Source: Maritimibacter fusiformis (lineage in GTDB: Bacteria; Pseudomonadota; Alphaproteobacteria; Rhodobacterales; Rhodobacteraceae). From it: DNA of 64,000 bases. How positions within the stretch are numbered: the stretch's first letter is position 1; each line of letters begins with the position of its first letter. Position numbers and translations under genes: made by a program. Positions 49,717 to 58,707 of the stretch are shown here, in pieces. Where the stretch lies: NCBI RefSeq assembly GCF_008086115.1, contig NZ_VSIY01000009.1:186001-250000 (forward strand), written 5' to 3'. The notes under the pieces were generated by a model that was given only the letters and a program-made list of their open reading frames with translations, searched no databases and was not told where the DNA came from.

Positions 49717-51309
49717 ATGAAATTCTCAAACCTGGCCCGCGCTCTTGCCGCGAGCACACTGCTGGCCGGCGCGGTCATGCCCGTGCCGTTCGCCGTCGCG
49801 CAGGACGGCAAGACCATCACCGGCGCCTTCGACACCGGCCCCGGCGGTTTTCCCAAGAAATTCAACCCGCTGGCCGCGACCGGCGGTTTCACCTGGTTCA
49901 GCATCTACTTTGAGCCTCTGGTGACCTACGCCGCCGACCTCAGCGTCATCGAGGGCGCGCTGGCCGACAGCTTCGAGGTCAGCGAAGACCAGAAGACCTA
50001 TACCTTCCACCTGGCCGAAGAGACCTGGCACGATGGCGAGGCGTTCGATGCCGAGGACGTGAAATTCACCATCGACCTGGCCCAGAACCCCGACACCGGC
50101 AGCGTGTTCGCCAGCCGCCTCTCGGACATCGAAAGCGTCGAAGTGGTCGATGCACGCACCGTCAAGCTGACCCTGTCGCAGCCCAACAGCGCGCTTCTGG
50201 CCGACCTCACCCAGCTGATGATCATGCCGCAGCACGCGCTGGGCGATGTTGCCCCGGCCGAGCTCGCGACCAGCACCTGGTGGTCCGAGGCGCCGATCGG
50301 CACCGGGCCGTTCAAGTTCGATGAATACGTCACCGACCAGTATGTCGCCCTGTCCGCGGACGAGGACTATCGCCGCGGCACCCCGAAGGTCGACCGCATC
50401 ATCAACCGCTATTTCGACAACCCCGCCGCGGCCGTTGCCGCGCTGCGTTCGGGCGAGATCCAGTTCACCTATGTCGAGCCGGATGACGTCGCCACCTTGC
50501 GTGACACCGAGGGCGTGCGGGTGATCGAGGGCAACTCCTACGTCGTCAACTACGTCGGCTTCAACCAGCGTGTCGACCTGTGGAAAGACGTGCGCGTGCG
50601 CCAGGCTTTCCTCTATGCCATCGACCGCGAGGCGATCATCACCGCGCTTTATGGCGGTGCGGCCACCGTGGCGCAGTGCGGCTATGTCGCGCCGCACCTG
50701 GTGCCCGACGGGATCACCGAATACAGCCACGACCCGGACAAGGCGCGCGCGCTTCTGGACGAGGCCGGCTGGGGCGACATCAACGGCGACGCGCCGATCA
50801 CCTGGCTGACCTACTACACCTCGCCGCAGGCCGCGAACGTCATGGCCGCCGTGCAGGCGATGCTGGGCCAGGTCGGGATCAACGTGGTGCCGCGCGTGGT
50901 CGACGTGCCGACCTACAACGGCATCGTCTATTCCAACGACGACGCCGGCTGGGACCAGTTCCCGCTGATCTATGCCGGTATCCGTAACGGGCCGGACCCG
51001 GCGTCAATCAACATCGGCCTCAACAGCGCGCAGCTGCCGCCGAACGGCGCCAACATCATGCGGGTCGAGTTCGACGACCTCACCGCCGCCTTCGACGCCG
51101 CGATGAGCGAGACCGACCCCGCCGCCGCCGAGGGCAAATGGCAGGAGGTTTGCGCCGAGATGAACCAGACCCTGCCCTGGGCGCCGATGTGGGTCTCGAG
51201 CCGCTACGGCGTGGCATCGGACGACCTGGTCGACTTCGTCTGGACCCCGGCGCCGGCCGGTGGCCCCTACGCGGCCCATCCCGAACTTTGGGACATCGCG
51301 CAGAACTGA
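49717..51309 (+). CDS. Dpp/Opp-family periplasmic binding protein, probable sialic-acid uptake
   Basis: A 530-residue family 5 solute-binding protein. The signal peptide [28 protein letters not shown] is cut near residue 28; GGGAGGAAA precedes the ATG. It is less like DppA than the 41-kb homolog. Its operon continues with two permeases, a NanA-like lyase, two ATPases, nanE and nanK. Dpp-type transport of sialic acid is known in Haemophilus ducreyi (SatABCD), so N-acetylneuraminate or a relative is the favoured ligand; this is inference from context. Confidence 0.85.
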   Translation: MKFSNLARALAASTLLAGAVMPVPFAVAQDGKTITGAFDTGPGGFPKKFNPLAATGGFTWFSIYFEPLVTYAADLSVIEGALADSFEVSEDQKTYTFHLAEETWHDGEAFDAEDVKFTIDLAQNPDTGSVFASRLSDIESVEVVDARTVKLTLSQPNSALLADLTQLMIMPQHALGDVAPAELATSTWWSEAPIGTGPFKFDEYVTDQYVALSADEDYRRGTPKVDRIINRYFDNPAAAVAALRSGEIQFTYVEPDDVATLRDTEGVRVIEGNSYVVNYVGFNQRVDLWKDVRVRQAFLYAIDREAIITALYGGAATVAQCGYVAPHLVPDGITEYSHDPDKARALLDEAGWGDINGDAPITWLTYYTSPQAANVMAAVQAMLGQVGINVVPRVVDVPTYNGIVYSNDDAGWDQFPLIYAGIRNGPDPASINIGLNSAQLPPNGANIMRVEFDDLTAAFDAAMSETDPAAAEGKWQEVCAEMNQTLPWAPMWVSSRYGVASDDLVDFVWTPAPAGGPYAAHPELWDIAQN

Positions 51310-51335
51310 TCCCGGCCAGGCCGGATCAACCCTAC

Positions 51336-51363
51336 CCCGCGCGGCGCCAGATCGCCGCGCGGG
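51336..51363 (+). terminator. Intercistronic hairpin after the binding protein gene
   Basis: A perfect 11-bp stem CCCGCGCGGCG/CGCCGCGCGGG with a 6-nt loop lies between the binding protein and first permease genes. There is no U-run. Confidence 0.65.
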
Positions 51364-51386
51364 TCCACAACACCGGGGGCACATCC

Positions 51387-52346
51387 ATGGGCTTTTACGT
51401 TGCGCGCCGAACCGCGGTTGGCCTGCTCATGCTGGTCGCGCTGAGCGTCCTGATCTTCGTGCTGCTGCGCCTTGCGCCGGGCGATCCGGTGGACGCCTAT
51501 ATCAACCCCTCGGCCCCCCTGTCACTGGATGAGCTTGCCGCCCTGCGCGAGCGTCTGGGCCTGAACGATCCGCTGCCGCTGCAGTATTTCGGATGGGCCG
51601 CCGCCGCGATATCGGGCGACTTCGGCTATTCGATCCAGAGCGCGGGCCAGCCGGTGCTGCCGCTGGTGCTCTCGCGGGTCGGGCCGACCGTGATCCTGAT
51701 GGCCTCGGGCCTGGCGATTGCCATCGTGGTGGGCCTTGCCGCCGGCACGCTCAGCGCGGTCAGGCGCAACTCGGCGATGGATGTCGGCCTGTCGGTCGGG
51801 TCGTTCCTCGCAATCTCCAGCCCGCCCTTCGTGACCGCGCTGGTCGGGCTCTACGTCTTTTCGGTGCAACTGCGCTGGGCCCCGTCGGGCGGGATGCTGA
51901 CGCCGGGCGTTCCGTTCTCGGTGGCCGACCTGCTGGCGCACCTGATCCTTCCCGCCTTCCTGCTGTCGCTGACCCACGGCGCGCTGATCATGCGCTACAT
52001 GCGCTCGTCGATGCTGGAAGTGCTCAACCAGGACTACGTGCGCACCGCGCGCGCCAAGGGCGTCCGCGAATTCTGGGTGATCGTCAAACACGCCGCGCGC
52101 AATGCGCTGTTGCCGGTGGTCACGCTGATCGGGTCGTCCATCGGCATGGCGATCGGCGGCGCGATCTTTCTGGAATCGGTGTTCAACTGGCCCGGCATGG
52201 GCCTGCTCCTGGTCAACGCGGTCAAGGCGCGCGATTACCCGGTGATCATGTGCGCGACCCTGATCATCGGCGCGTTCGTGATCGCGGTGAACCTGCTGAC
52301 GGACCTCGTTTATGCGGCCATCGACCCGCGTGTGAAGGTAGGCTGA
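51387..52346 (+). CDS. Dpp/Opp-type permease, first subunit
   Basis: A 319-residue DppB-class permease with six helices. N-terminus [20 protein letters not shown]; loop [16 protein letters not shown] contacts the ATPase. The start at 51387 is where family homology begins. It is coupled to the next permease with one intervening base. Confidence 0.9.
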   Translation: MGFYVARRTAVGLLMLVALSVLIFVLLRLAPGDPVDAYINPSAPLSLDELAALRERLGLNDPLPLQYFGWAAAAISGDFGYSIQSAGQPVLPLVLSRVGPTVILMASGLAIAIVVGLAAGTLSAVRRNSAMDVGLSVGSFLAISSPPFVTALVGLYVFSVQLRWAPSGGMLTPGVPFSVADLLAHLILPAFLLSLTHGALIMRYMRSSMLEVLNQDYVRTARAKGVREFWVIVKHAARNALLPVVTLIGSSIGMAIGGAIFLESVFNWPGMGLLLVNAVKARDYPVIMCATLIIGAFVIAVNLLTDLVYAAIDPRVKVG

Positions 52347-52347
52347 C

Positions 52348-53241
52348 ATGACCGACGCAACCATACCCGGCAAAGCCAAGAAGCCGCCCAGCCGCGGACC
52401 GATGGCGCGCTCGATCGCGCGCTTCACGGCCAACCGGGCGGCGATGGCCGGGCTGTTCATCTTCGTGCCGATCATCGTGGCGGTCTCGACCTACGAGTTG
52501 TGGTGGCCGCACGCCCCCAACGACATCGACCTTCTGTCCATCAACCAGGGTCCGTCCGCGGCGCATTGGCTGGGCAGCGACGGGGTCGGGCGCGACGTGA
52601 TGGCGCGGCTGCTGCAGGGCGGGCGCGTGTCGATGATCGTGGCCGTGGTGTCGGTCGCGATCTCGCTGGTGATCGGCTACCTGGTCGGCTCGCTCGCGGC
52701 GTTCAGCGGCAAGCTGGTCGACGGCGGGCTGATGCGGTTTGTCGACCTTGCGATGACGCTGCCGCCGGTGATCTTCCTGCTGGTGCTGGCCTCGATTGCG
52801 GGCACCGGCATCTGGCCGACCATCGGTGTGATCTCGCTTTTGTCCTGGCCGGTGCTGTCGCGGATGGTGCGCGCGCGCCTGCTGGAGCTTCGCGAGCGTG
52901 ATTTCGTCGTCGCATCACGCGGCATGGGGGCCGGGATGGGGCATCTTCTTTTCCGCCACGGCCTCCCCAACTCGATCGACATCCTCGTCGTCTATGCCAC
53001 CCTCCAGGTCGCCAACGCGATCCTGCTGGAGGCCGGGCTGTCGTTTCTGGGCCTCGGCATCGCCCCGCCCGAAGCAAGCTGGGGCAACATGCTGAACCTG
53101 GCCCGCTCCACGGTCGTTCTCGAGCAGTATCCGTGGCAATGGATGTTCCCCGGCGCGGCACTGGTCCTGACCGTGCTGGCCATCAACTTCATCGGTGACG
53201 GGTTGCGCGACGCATTCGACCCGCGCGCCAACCAGAACTGA
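52348..53241 (+). CDS. Dpp/Opp-type permease, second subunit
   Basis: A 297-residue DppC-class permease with six helices. The motif [20 protein letters not shown] follows the first periplasmic loop, and the ATPase-contact loop contains [13 protein letters not shown]. Followed after 14 bp by the lyase gene. Confidence 0.9.
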   Translation: MTDATIPGKAKKPPSRGPMARSIARFTANRAAMAGLFIFVPIIVAVSTYELWWPHAPNDIDLLSINQGPSAAHWLGSDGVGRDVMARLLQGGRVSMIVAVVSVAISLVIGYLVGSLAAFSGKLVDGGLMRFVDLAMTLPPVIFLLVLASIAGTGIWPTIGVISLLSWPVLSRMVRARLLELRERDFVVASRGMGAGMGHLLFRHGLPNSIDILVVYATLQVANAILLEAGLSFLGLGIAPPEASWGNMLNLARSTVVLEQYPWQWMFPGAALVLTVLAINFIGDGLRDAFDPRANQN

Positions 53242-53255
53242 AACAGGAGTTCCGA

Positions 53256-54173
53256 ATGCCTTTGTTCACTGGCGTGGTGCCGCCCGTCGTCACCCCCCTC
53301 AACCCCGATTTCACCGTCGACTTCGCGTCGTTCGAGGCCGCGCTCAATCACCTGGTCGACGCCGGTGTGCATGGTGTTTTCGTCCTCGGATCGACCGGCG
53401 AAGTGGTGTTCCACGACGCCGAGATCCGGGCGCGCATCATCGACCATGCGATCAAGACCGTCGCGGGCCGGGTGCCGGTGCTGGTCGGCGCCATCGACAT
53501 GACCACCGACCGTGTGATTAGCCATGCCCGCACCGCCGCCTCTGCCGGCGCCGATGCTGTCGTGGTCACCGCGCCGTTCTACACCCGCACCAACCAGGCC
53601 GAGACCATCGACCATTTCCATTATGTCAGGGAAGCGGTCGACCTGCCCGTGGTCGGCTATGACATCCCGGTCTGCGTCGGGATGAAGCTGACCCGTGATA
53701 CCATCAACACGCTGGCGCGCGACGGCACGTTGGCGGGGCTCAAGGATTCGTCGGGCGACGACGCGGCGCTGCGCTACGTGCTGTCGGACCTCAAGGATCT
53801 CGACGGGTTCTTCGGCATGACCGGGTCGGAGATCATGGTGGACACCGCGCTGTCGATGGGCGCGCACGGGGTCGTGCCCGGCCTCGCCAACGTCGATCCG
53901 CATGGCTATGTCGAGCTGTGGAACAAGGTGCAGGCCGGTGACCTGACCGGCGCGCGGCAGGTTCAGGAGCGCCTGTGCCGCCTGTTCGAGATCGTCTGGA
54001 TCGCCGCCGGGCGCACCAGCGCCGGGGCCGCGGGCGTCGGGTCGTTCAAGACCGCGATGCGCGAGATGGGGATCATCGCCACCAACACCATGGCCCGTCC
54101 GGCACGCCTGCTGAACGACGACGAAACCGCGAAGATCCGCGCCATTCTCGGTGCCTCCGGGCTGATCGGCTAG
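53256..54173 (+). CDS. DapA/NanA-family aldolase, probable N-acetylneuraminate lyase
   Basis: A 305-residue class I aldolase of the DHDPS/NAL family. The carboxylate-binding loop is GSTGE (45-49), the catalytic Tyr is Y135 in YDIP, and the Schiff-base Lys is K163 in LKDSSGD. The GSTGE and LKxxSGD forms resemble NanA more than DapA. YDIP replaces the usual YN[IV]P. In this operon it should split an imported sialic acid into pyruvate and an N-acetylmannosamine-type sugar. It sits between permease and ATPase genes. Another 2-keto-3-deoxy acid is possible. Confidence 0.8.
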   Translation: MPLFTGVVPPVVTPLNPDFTVDFASFEAALNHLVDAGVHGVFVLGSTGEVVFHDAEIRARIIDHAIKTVAGRVPVLVGAIDMTTDRVISHARTAASAGADAVVVTAPFYTRTNQAETIDHFHYVREAVDLPVVGYDIPVCVGMKLTRDTINTLARDGTLAGLKDSSGDDAALRYVLSDLKDLDGFFGMTGSEIMVDTALSMGAHGVVPGLANVDPHGYVELWNKVQAGDLTGARQVQERLCRLFEIVWIAAGRTSAGAAGVGSFKTAMREMGIIATNTMARPARLLNDDETAKIRAILGASGLIG

Positions 54174-54176
54174 GCC

Positions 54177-55184
54177 ATGGAAACCCCGATCCTCGAAATA
54201 ACCGATTTGCGGCCGGTGTTTCGCTCCGGCGGCAAGGAGGTGGCGGCGGTGCGCGGCCTCGACCTGACGGTCGGCCCCGGCGAGACTGTGGCGCTGGTCG
54301 GCGAGTCGGGGTGCGGCAAATCGGTGACAAGCCTGTCGGTGATGGGCTTGCTTCCACGCGGGATCGGGCGGATCGACCGGGGACGCATCCTGCTGAAACG
54401 CCGCTCGGGAGAGGTGGTCGATCTGACCGCGATCGAGCCGGAGGCGCTGCGCCGGATACGCGGCAACGAGATCGGCATGATCTTTCAGGAGCCGATGACC
54501 TCGCTCAACCCGGTCTATTCCGTCGGCGAACAGATCGCCGAGCCGATGCGCATCCACCTTGGCTATTCCCGCCGCGAGGCGGCCGCCCACGCGGTCCGGC
54601 TGCTCGAGGATGTGGGCATTCCCGACCCCGACCGGCGCGCGCGCCAGTATCCGCACGAATTGTCCGGCGGGATGCGCCAGCGCGTCACCATCGCGATGGC
54701 GCTGGCCTGCAATCCGCAGCTTCTGATCGCGGATGAGCCGACCACGGCACTGGACGTGACCATCCAGGCGCAGATCCTCGATCTTCTGGCCGCGATCCAG
54801 AAGGAACGCGGGATGGGCATTCTGTTCGTCACCCACGACCTGGGCGTGGTCGCGGAAATCGCCGACCGGGTGGCGGTGATGTATGCGGGCCGGATCGTCG
54901 AGACCGGACCGGTCACCGAGATTTTCGCCCACCCCCGCCATCCCTATACCGCCGGGCTGCTGCGCTCGGTGCCGCAGCTTGGCCGGGGCGGCGAACTCCG
55001 CGAGGCGGGCACGCCGCTTCCGACCATTCCCGGCAGCGTCCCGGCGCTGAGCGACCTGCCGAAGGGCTGTTCGTTCGCCAACCGCTGCGACTTCGTCACC
55101 GACGCCTGCCGCGAGGCGGTGCCGCCGCTGATCGACGTGGCCCCGGGGCGGCGCAGCCGCTGCATCAGATGGGAAGAGCTATGA
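54177..55184 (+). CDS. Dpp/Opp-type ABC ATPase, first subunit
   Basis: A 335-residue ATPase of the DppD class. Walker [10 protein letters not shown], signature LSGGMRQR, Walker [14 protein letters not shown], switch His in [10 protein letters not shown]. The C-terminal extension has the Cys set GCSFANRC...CREAVP...CIRW. Its ATG is 3 bases after the lyase stop. Confidence 0.92.
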   Translation: METPILEITDLRPVFRSGGKEVAAVRGLDLTVGPGETVALVGESGCGKSVTSLSVMGLLPRGIGRIDRGRILLKRRSGEVVDLTAIEPEALRRIRGNEIGMIFQEPMTSLNPVYSVGEQIAEPMRIHLGYSRREAAAHAVRLLEDVGIPDPDRRARQYPHELSGGMRQRVTIAMALACNPQLLIADEPTTALDVTIQAQILDLLAAIQKERGMGILFVTHDLGVVAEIADRVAVMYAGRIVETGPVTEIFAHPRHPYTAGLLRSVPQLGRGGELREAGTPLPTIPGSVPALSDLPKGCSFANRCDFVTDACREAVPPLIDVAPGRRSRCIRWEEL

Positions 55185-56152
55185 CCGACACCCAACCCTA
55201 TCTTTCCGTCGAACACCTGTCCAAACAGTTCAGCTCGGGCGCGTTCTCGAGGGCGCCGGACGTGAAGGTGCTGCGCGACATCTCGTTTCAGATGATGCAT
55301 GGGCAGGTTGTCGGGCTGGTCGGTGAATCCGGCTCGGGCAAGACCACCATTGGCCGCTCGATCCTGCGTCTGATCGAGCCGACCGCGGGCCGCGTGACGA
55401 TGGGGGGCGTCGACGTTACCGCTCTGTCGGCGCGCGAGTTGCGCAAGCAGCGGCGCAAGATGCAGTATATTTTTCAGGACCCCTACAGCAGCCTGTCGCC
55501 GCGGATGAGCATCGGCCAGATCCTGACCGAAGGGCTCGAGATCCAACGCATCGGCACCGCCGCCGAGCGCCGCGCGCGCGCCCGCGACGCGCTGGCAGCG
55601 GTCGACCTGCCGGTCGATGCCTACGACCGCTATGCGCACGAGTTTTCAGGCGGTCAGCGTCAGCGGATCGGCATCGCCCGCGCGCTGGTGTTCGACCCCG
55701 ATTTCATCGTCGCGGACGAGCCGGTTTCGGCGCTGGACGTTTCGATCCAGGCGCAGGTGATCAATCTGATCCGCGACCTCCAGCAGCGCCTGAACCTCAC
55801 GATGCTGTTCATCTCGCACGATCTGGCGGTGGTCGAATACATCTGCGACGTGGTCATCGTGCTCTACCTTGGCCGGATCATGGAAATGGCCCCGGCGGCG
55901 GAGCTTTATGCCAGCCCGGCGCACCCCTATACGCGCGCACTGTTGTCGGCGGCGCCCTCGACAAATCTGGAACGGAAGGTCGAGCGTCAGAAACTCACCG
56001 GCGACATTCCCAGCCCGTCGAACCCGCCGTCCGGCTGCGTGTTCCGCACCCGCTGCCCCTTTGCCATCGACGCCTGTGCCGCCGAAGTGCCCGCCCTGCG
56101 CGAGATTGCGCCGGGCCACACCCGCGCCTGCATACGCGAGGATATTCTCTGA
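55181..56152 (+). CDS. Dpp/Opp-type ABC ATPase, second subunit
   Basis: A 323-residue ATPase of the DppF class. The start at 55181 overlaps the preceding stop by 4 bp. Walker [10 protein letters not shown], signature FSGGQRQR, Walker [14 protein letters not shown], switch His in [11 protein letters not shown]-terminal Cys set GCVFRTRC...CAAEVP...CIRE. Confidence 0.92.
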   Translation: MTDTQPYLSVEHLSKQFSSGAFSRAPDVKVLRDISFQMMHGQVVGLVGESGSGKTTIGRSILRLIEPTAGRVTMGGVDVTALSARELRKQRRKMQYIFQDPYSSLSPRMSIGQILTEGLEIQRIGTAAERRARARDALAAVDLPVDAYDRYAHEFSGGQRQRIGIARALVFDPDFIVADEPVSALDVSIQAQVINLIRDLQQRLNLTMLFISHDLAVVEYICDVVIVLYLGRIMEMAPAAELYASPAHPYTRALLSAAPSTNLERKVERQKLTGDIPSPSNPPSGCVFRTRCPFAIDACAAEVPALREIAPGHTRACIREDIL

Positions 56153-56197
56153 CCCGGGCGCGCCCTGCCCTGCCAACCAGTTGCCGGAGGTGACGAC

Positions 56198-56872
56198 ATG
56201 AACCTGCTCGAACGTCTGCGCGGCGGTCTGGTCGCATCCTGCCAGCCTGTCGACGATGGGCCGATGGACCGCCCCGAGATCGTCGCCGCGATGGCTCAGG
56301 CGGCGGTCGCCGGGGGCGCGGCGGGGTTGCGGATCGAGGGGGTCGAGAACCTGCGTGCAACAAGGCCGCATGTCGATGTGCCGATCATCGCCATCGTCAA
56401 GCGTGACCTGCCCGACAGCCCGGTGCGCATCACCACCACCATCGCGGACGCCCGGGCGCTGATCGAGGCCGGGGCCGATATCGTCGCCTATGACGCCACC
56501 CCGCGCCCGCGCACCGACGCGCGCGACGACATCCTCGCGGCGATCATCGCCGGAGGCGCGCTTGCCATGGCCGATTGCGCGACCCGCGCCGACGCGGAAG
56601 CCGCGCTGGCGGGCGGGGCGGCGATCGTGGGCACGACCCTGTCAGGCTACACCGCCGAGACCGAAGGCAAGGGTGACGGCCCCGATCTCGACCTGATCCG
56701 CGCCTTTCGCGACCTAGGCGGTTTCGTCATGGCCGAGGGACGCATCGACACGCCGGAGCTTGCCGCCCAGGCCATGCGCGCCGGGGCCGATGCGGTCACC
56801 GTGGGCAGCGCGCTGACGCGGCTGGAAATCGTCACAGGCCGTTTTGCCCACGCTGTGCGGGACGCGAAATGA
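56198..56872 (+). CDS. nanE: N-acetylmannosamine-6-phosphate 2-epimerase
   Basis: A 224-residue TIM-barrel enzyme converting ManNAc-6-P to GlcNAc-6-P. The N-terminal LLERLRGGLVASCQPVDDGP, the catalytic Lys in IAIVKRDLP, GADIVAYDAT, and the Glu in VMAEGRIDTPE match the NanE family. TTGCCGGAGG precedes the ATG. The ATG of nanK overlaps its stop by 4 bp. This gene gives the strongest support for a sialic-acid or ManNAc route. Confidence 0.92.
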   Translation: MNLLERLRGGLVASCQPVDDGPMDRPEIVAAMAQAAVAGGAAGLRIEGVENLRATRPHVDVPIIAIVKRDLPDSPVRITTTIADARALIEAGADIVAYDATPRPRTDARDDILAAIIAGGALAMADCATRADAEAALAGGAAIVGTTLSGYTAETEGKGDGPDLDLIRAFRDLGGFVMAEGRIDTPELAAQAMRAGADAVTVGSALTRLEIVTGRFAHAVRDAK

Positions 56873-57729
56873 GCCGGGGGTTCGCGGTCGACCTCGGCGG
56901 CACCAAGATCGCCGCCGCGCGCATCGAGGACGGACGGATCGTGCAGCGGCATCAGGCCGATACCGATGGCAAGGCCGGTCTCGACGCTCAGATCGCGGCC
57001 ATGGCGGACCTGCTGGCGCAACTGGGCTATGCGCCCGGCGACCGGCTGGGCGTGGTGGTGGCCGGCCGCGTCGATGCCGAGGGACGCTGGCAGGCGGTGA
57101 ATGCCGCGACCCTGCCGGGGATCGGGGGCGTGCCGCTTCTGGACCGGCTGCGCGACCGCTTTGGCGGCGACATCACAGTCGGCAACGACGCCGCCGCCGC
57201 CGCCCTGGCCGAGGCACGGCTGGGCGCGGGCAAGGGCGTCGAACACTTCGCCTATCTCACCGTCTCGACCGGCGTTGGCGGCGGGGTGGTGCTGGGCGAC
57301 CGCCTGCTTGCCAGCCGCAACGGACTGGCTGGCCATGTCGGTTTCGTCTCGTCCCCGCTTGGCGACGATCGCTGCGGATCGGGTCGGCGGGGGACGGTTG
57401 AATCCACCGCCTCGGGCCGCGCCATCGCGGCGGCTGCCGGCACCGCGGACGCCAGGGCCGCCTTTGCCGCCGACACCGACCGCGCGCGCACCGCTATCGA
57501 CCGCTCCGCCGCCGCCGTCGCGCGGCTCTGCGCCGATCTCACCAGCATCTTCGGGCTGGACCGTGTCGCCATCGGCGGCGGTGTCGGGCTGGCCGAAGGC
57601 TACCTTCCCAGGGTCCGGGCCCACCTTGCGGCGGAGCCGCCCCTGTTCCGGGTCGAGGTCGTGCCGGCCAGCCTGGGGCACGACAGCGCGCTTCTTGGGG
57701 CCTTGCTGACCGACACCGACCTGTCCTGA
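56869..57729 (+). CDS. nanK: N-acetylmannosamine kinase, ROK family (degenerate zinc motif)
   Basis: A 286-residue ROK-family sugar kinase. ATP-binding DLGGTKIAAARI lies at the N-terminus and the catalytic Asp in GNDAAAAAL (D107). The family zinc site is normally His plus CGCGxxGC; here H156 (GHVGF) and C169 remain, but the other two Cys positions are S171 and T176. Operon position after nanE supports ManNAc phosphorylation. Loss of the zinc site may affect stability or specificity. Confidence 0.85.
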   Translation: MSRGFAVDLGGTKIAAARIEDGRIVQRHQADTDGKAGLDAQIAAMADLLAQLGYAPGDRLGVVVAGRVDAEGRWQAVNAATLPGIGGVPLLDRLRDRFGGDITVGNDAAAAALAEARLGAGKGVEHFAYLTVSTGVGGGVVLGDRLLASRNGLAGHVGFVSSPLGDDRCGSGRRGTVESTASGRAIAAAAGTADARAAFAADTDRARTAIDRSAAAVARLCADLTSIFGLDRVAIGGGVGLAEGYLPRVRAHLAAEPPLFRVEVVPASLGHDSALLGALLTDTDLS

Positions 57730-57754
57730 CGAGACCAGCGCCGCGCGCCAGATC

Positions 57755-58333
57755 TCAGGCTTGCAGCACGCCCGACTTCTTGGCCGCGTGTGTCGCAAGC
57801 GCATCCATCAAGGCAGGCGACAGACAGTCGTAGGGTTCGAGCCCGATCTTCTTCAACTGGGCCCGGATGCCGTCCATCGCGTCGGGTTTGGTGCCGCCCT
57901 CGATGACCGAGGACACGAAGGCCGCGAACTCCGGTGCGGCCCAGCCCTTGTCCTTGCTCAGTTCGACGTGGATGAAATCAAGCCCGTGGAACGCATGGCC
58001 CTGGTCCTCGATCCGCCCGAACAGGTGGACGCCGCAGTCCCTGCAGGCGTGGCGCTGGATCGTTGCCTTGTCGTCGACGATCTTCAGCTTGTCGCCATTG
58101 GCGGTCACGCTGACCTTGTCGCGCGGCACGACCGCCACGACCGAAAAGATCGCGCCCTCGGGTTTCCAGCATTTGGTGCAGCCGCAGGCATGGTTGTGCA
58201 GGCACTGGCTGTCGACCCGCACGGTCACGGGGTCTTTTGCGCATTTGCAGCTGAGGGTGCCGCCCTGGAAGTCCTTGCTTCCGGCCACCAGACCGTTGTC
58301 GATGGAGGGGTGAAGTTTGATCGTGCCGGCCAT
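57755..58333 (-). CDS. gfa: GFA-family protein, S-(hydroxymethyl)glutathione synthase-like
   Basis: A 192-residue protein of the glutathione-dependent formaldehyde-activating family. Zinc-binding Cys occur as [16 protein letters not shown] and [12 protein letters not shown]. It condenses formaldehyde with glutathione in the family model, though the reaction has been questioned. GGGAGA precedes the ATG. The usual partner, glutathione-dependent formaldehyde dehydrogenase, is absent; a possible N-terminal remnant lies just upstream. Confidence 0.85.
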   Translation of the reverse strand: MAGTIKLHPSIDNGLVAGSKDFQGGTLSCKCAKDPVTVRVDSQCLHNHACGCTKCWKPEGAIFSVVAVVPRDKVSVTANGDKLKIVDDKATIQRHACRDCGVHLFGRIEDQGHAFHGLDFIHVELSKDKGWAAPEFAAFVSSVIEGGTKPDAMDGIRAQLKKIGLEPYDCLSPALMDALATHAAKKSGVLQA

Positions 58334-58348
58334 TCCATATCTCCCTGG

Positions 58349-58504
58349 TTAGTATCTGGTCATGAAATCAATGGATCGCCACGGTCGGGGTGAACGTGTC
58401 TTGTGACGTGAGGTCGGACCCGGGACGTTCAGGCCAACCGCGGTCAGGTCCACCCGCACAGGCAGATTGCCCGCGGCGACAGCGGCGGCGGCACGTGTAT
58501 GCAT
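58349..58504 (-). pseudogene. Possible N-terminal remnant of glutathione-dependent formaldehyde dehydrogenase
   Basis: A 51-codon frame begins MHTRAAAAVAAG, resembling the start of class III alcohol dehydrogenases (M-x-TRAAVA-x-AGKP). It then loses similarity and stops 16 bp before gfa. These dehydrogenases are commonly paired with gfa. The resemblance covers only about 12 low-complexity residues, so chance is possible. Confidence 0.3.
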
Positions 58505-58586
58505 TGAATTCCCCCCGGATCGGGCCTCCGATCCTGCCCGAATCCTTATCACATTTTGAGACCGAAATCCATTCTGCGATAATCCC

Positions 58587-58605
58587 GCGCCGGCATTTCC
58601 GGCGC
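58587..58605. repeat. Perfect hairpin in the intergenic gap
   Basis: GCGCCGG-CATTT-CCGGCGC, a 7-bp stem without a U-run, in the 374-bp gap between gfa and the heme-copper subunit I gene. Confidence 0.4.
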
Positions 58606-58656
58606 TGGCATTGCCGAACGCGAGCCGGATATCTGCGCGCGATCACGCATGACTTT

Positions 58657-58681
58657 CGGAGGCACCGGCATGGCGCCTCCG
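58657..58681 (-). terminator. Hairpin downstream of the heme-copper operon
   Basis: A 7-bp stem CGGAGGC/GCCTCCG with an 11-nt loop lies 27 nt after the subunit I stop on the minus strand. There is no U-run. Confidence 0.45.
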
Positions 58682-58707
58682 CTGGAGCCCGAAAGGGCTA
58701 TGCCGGC

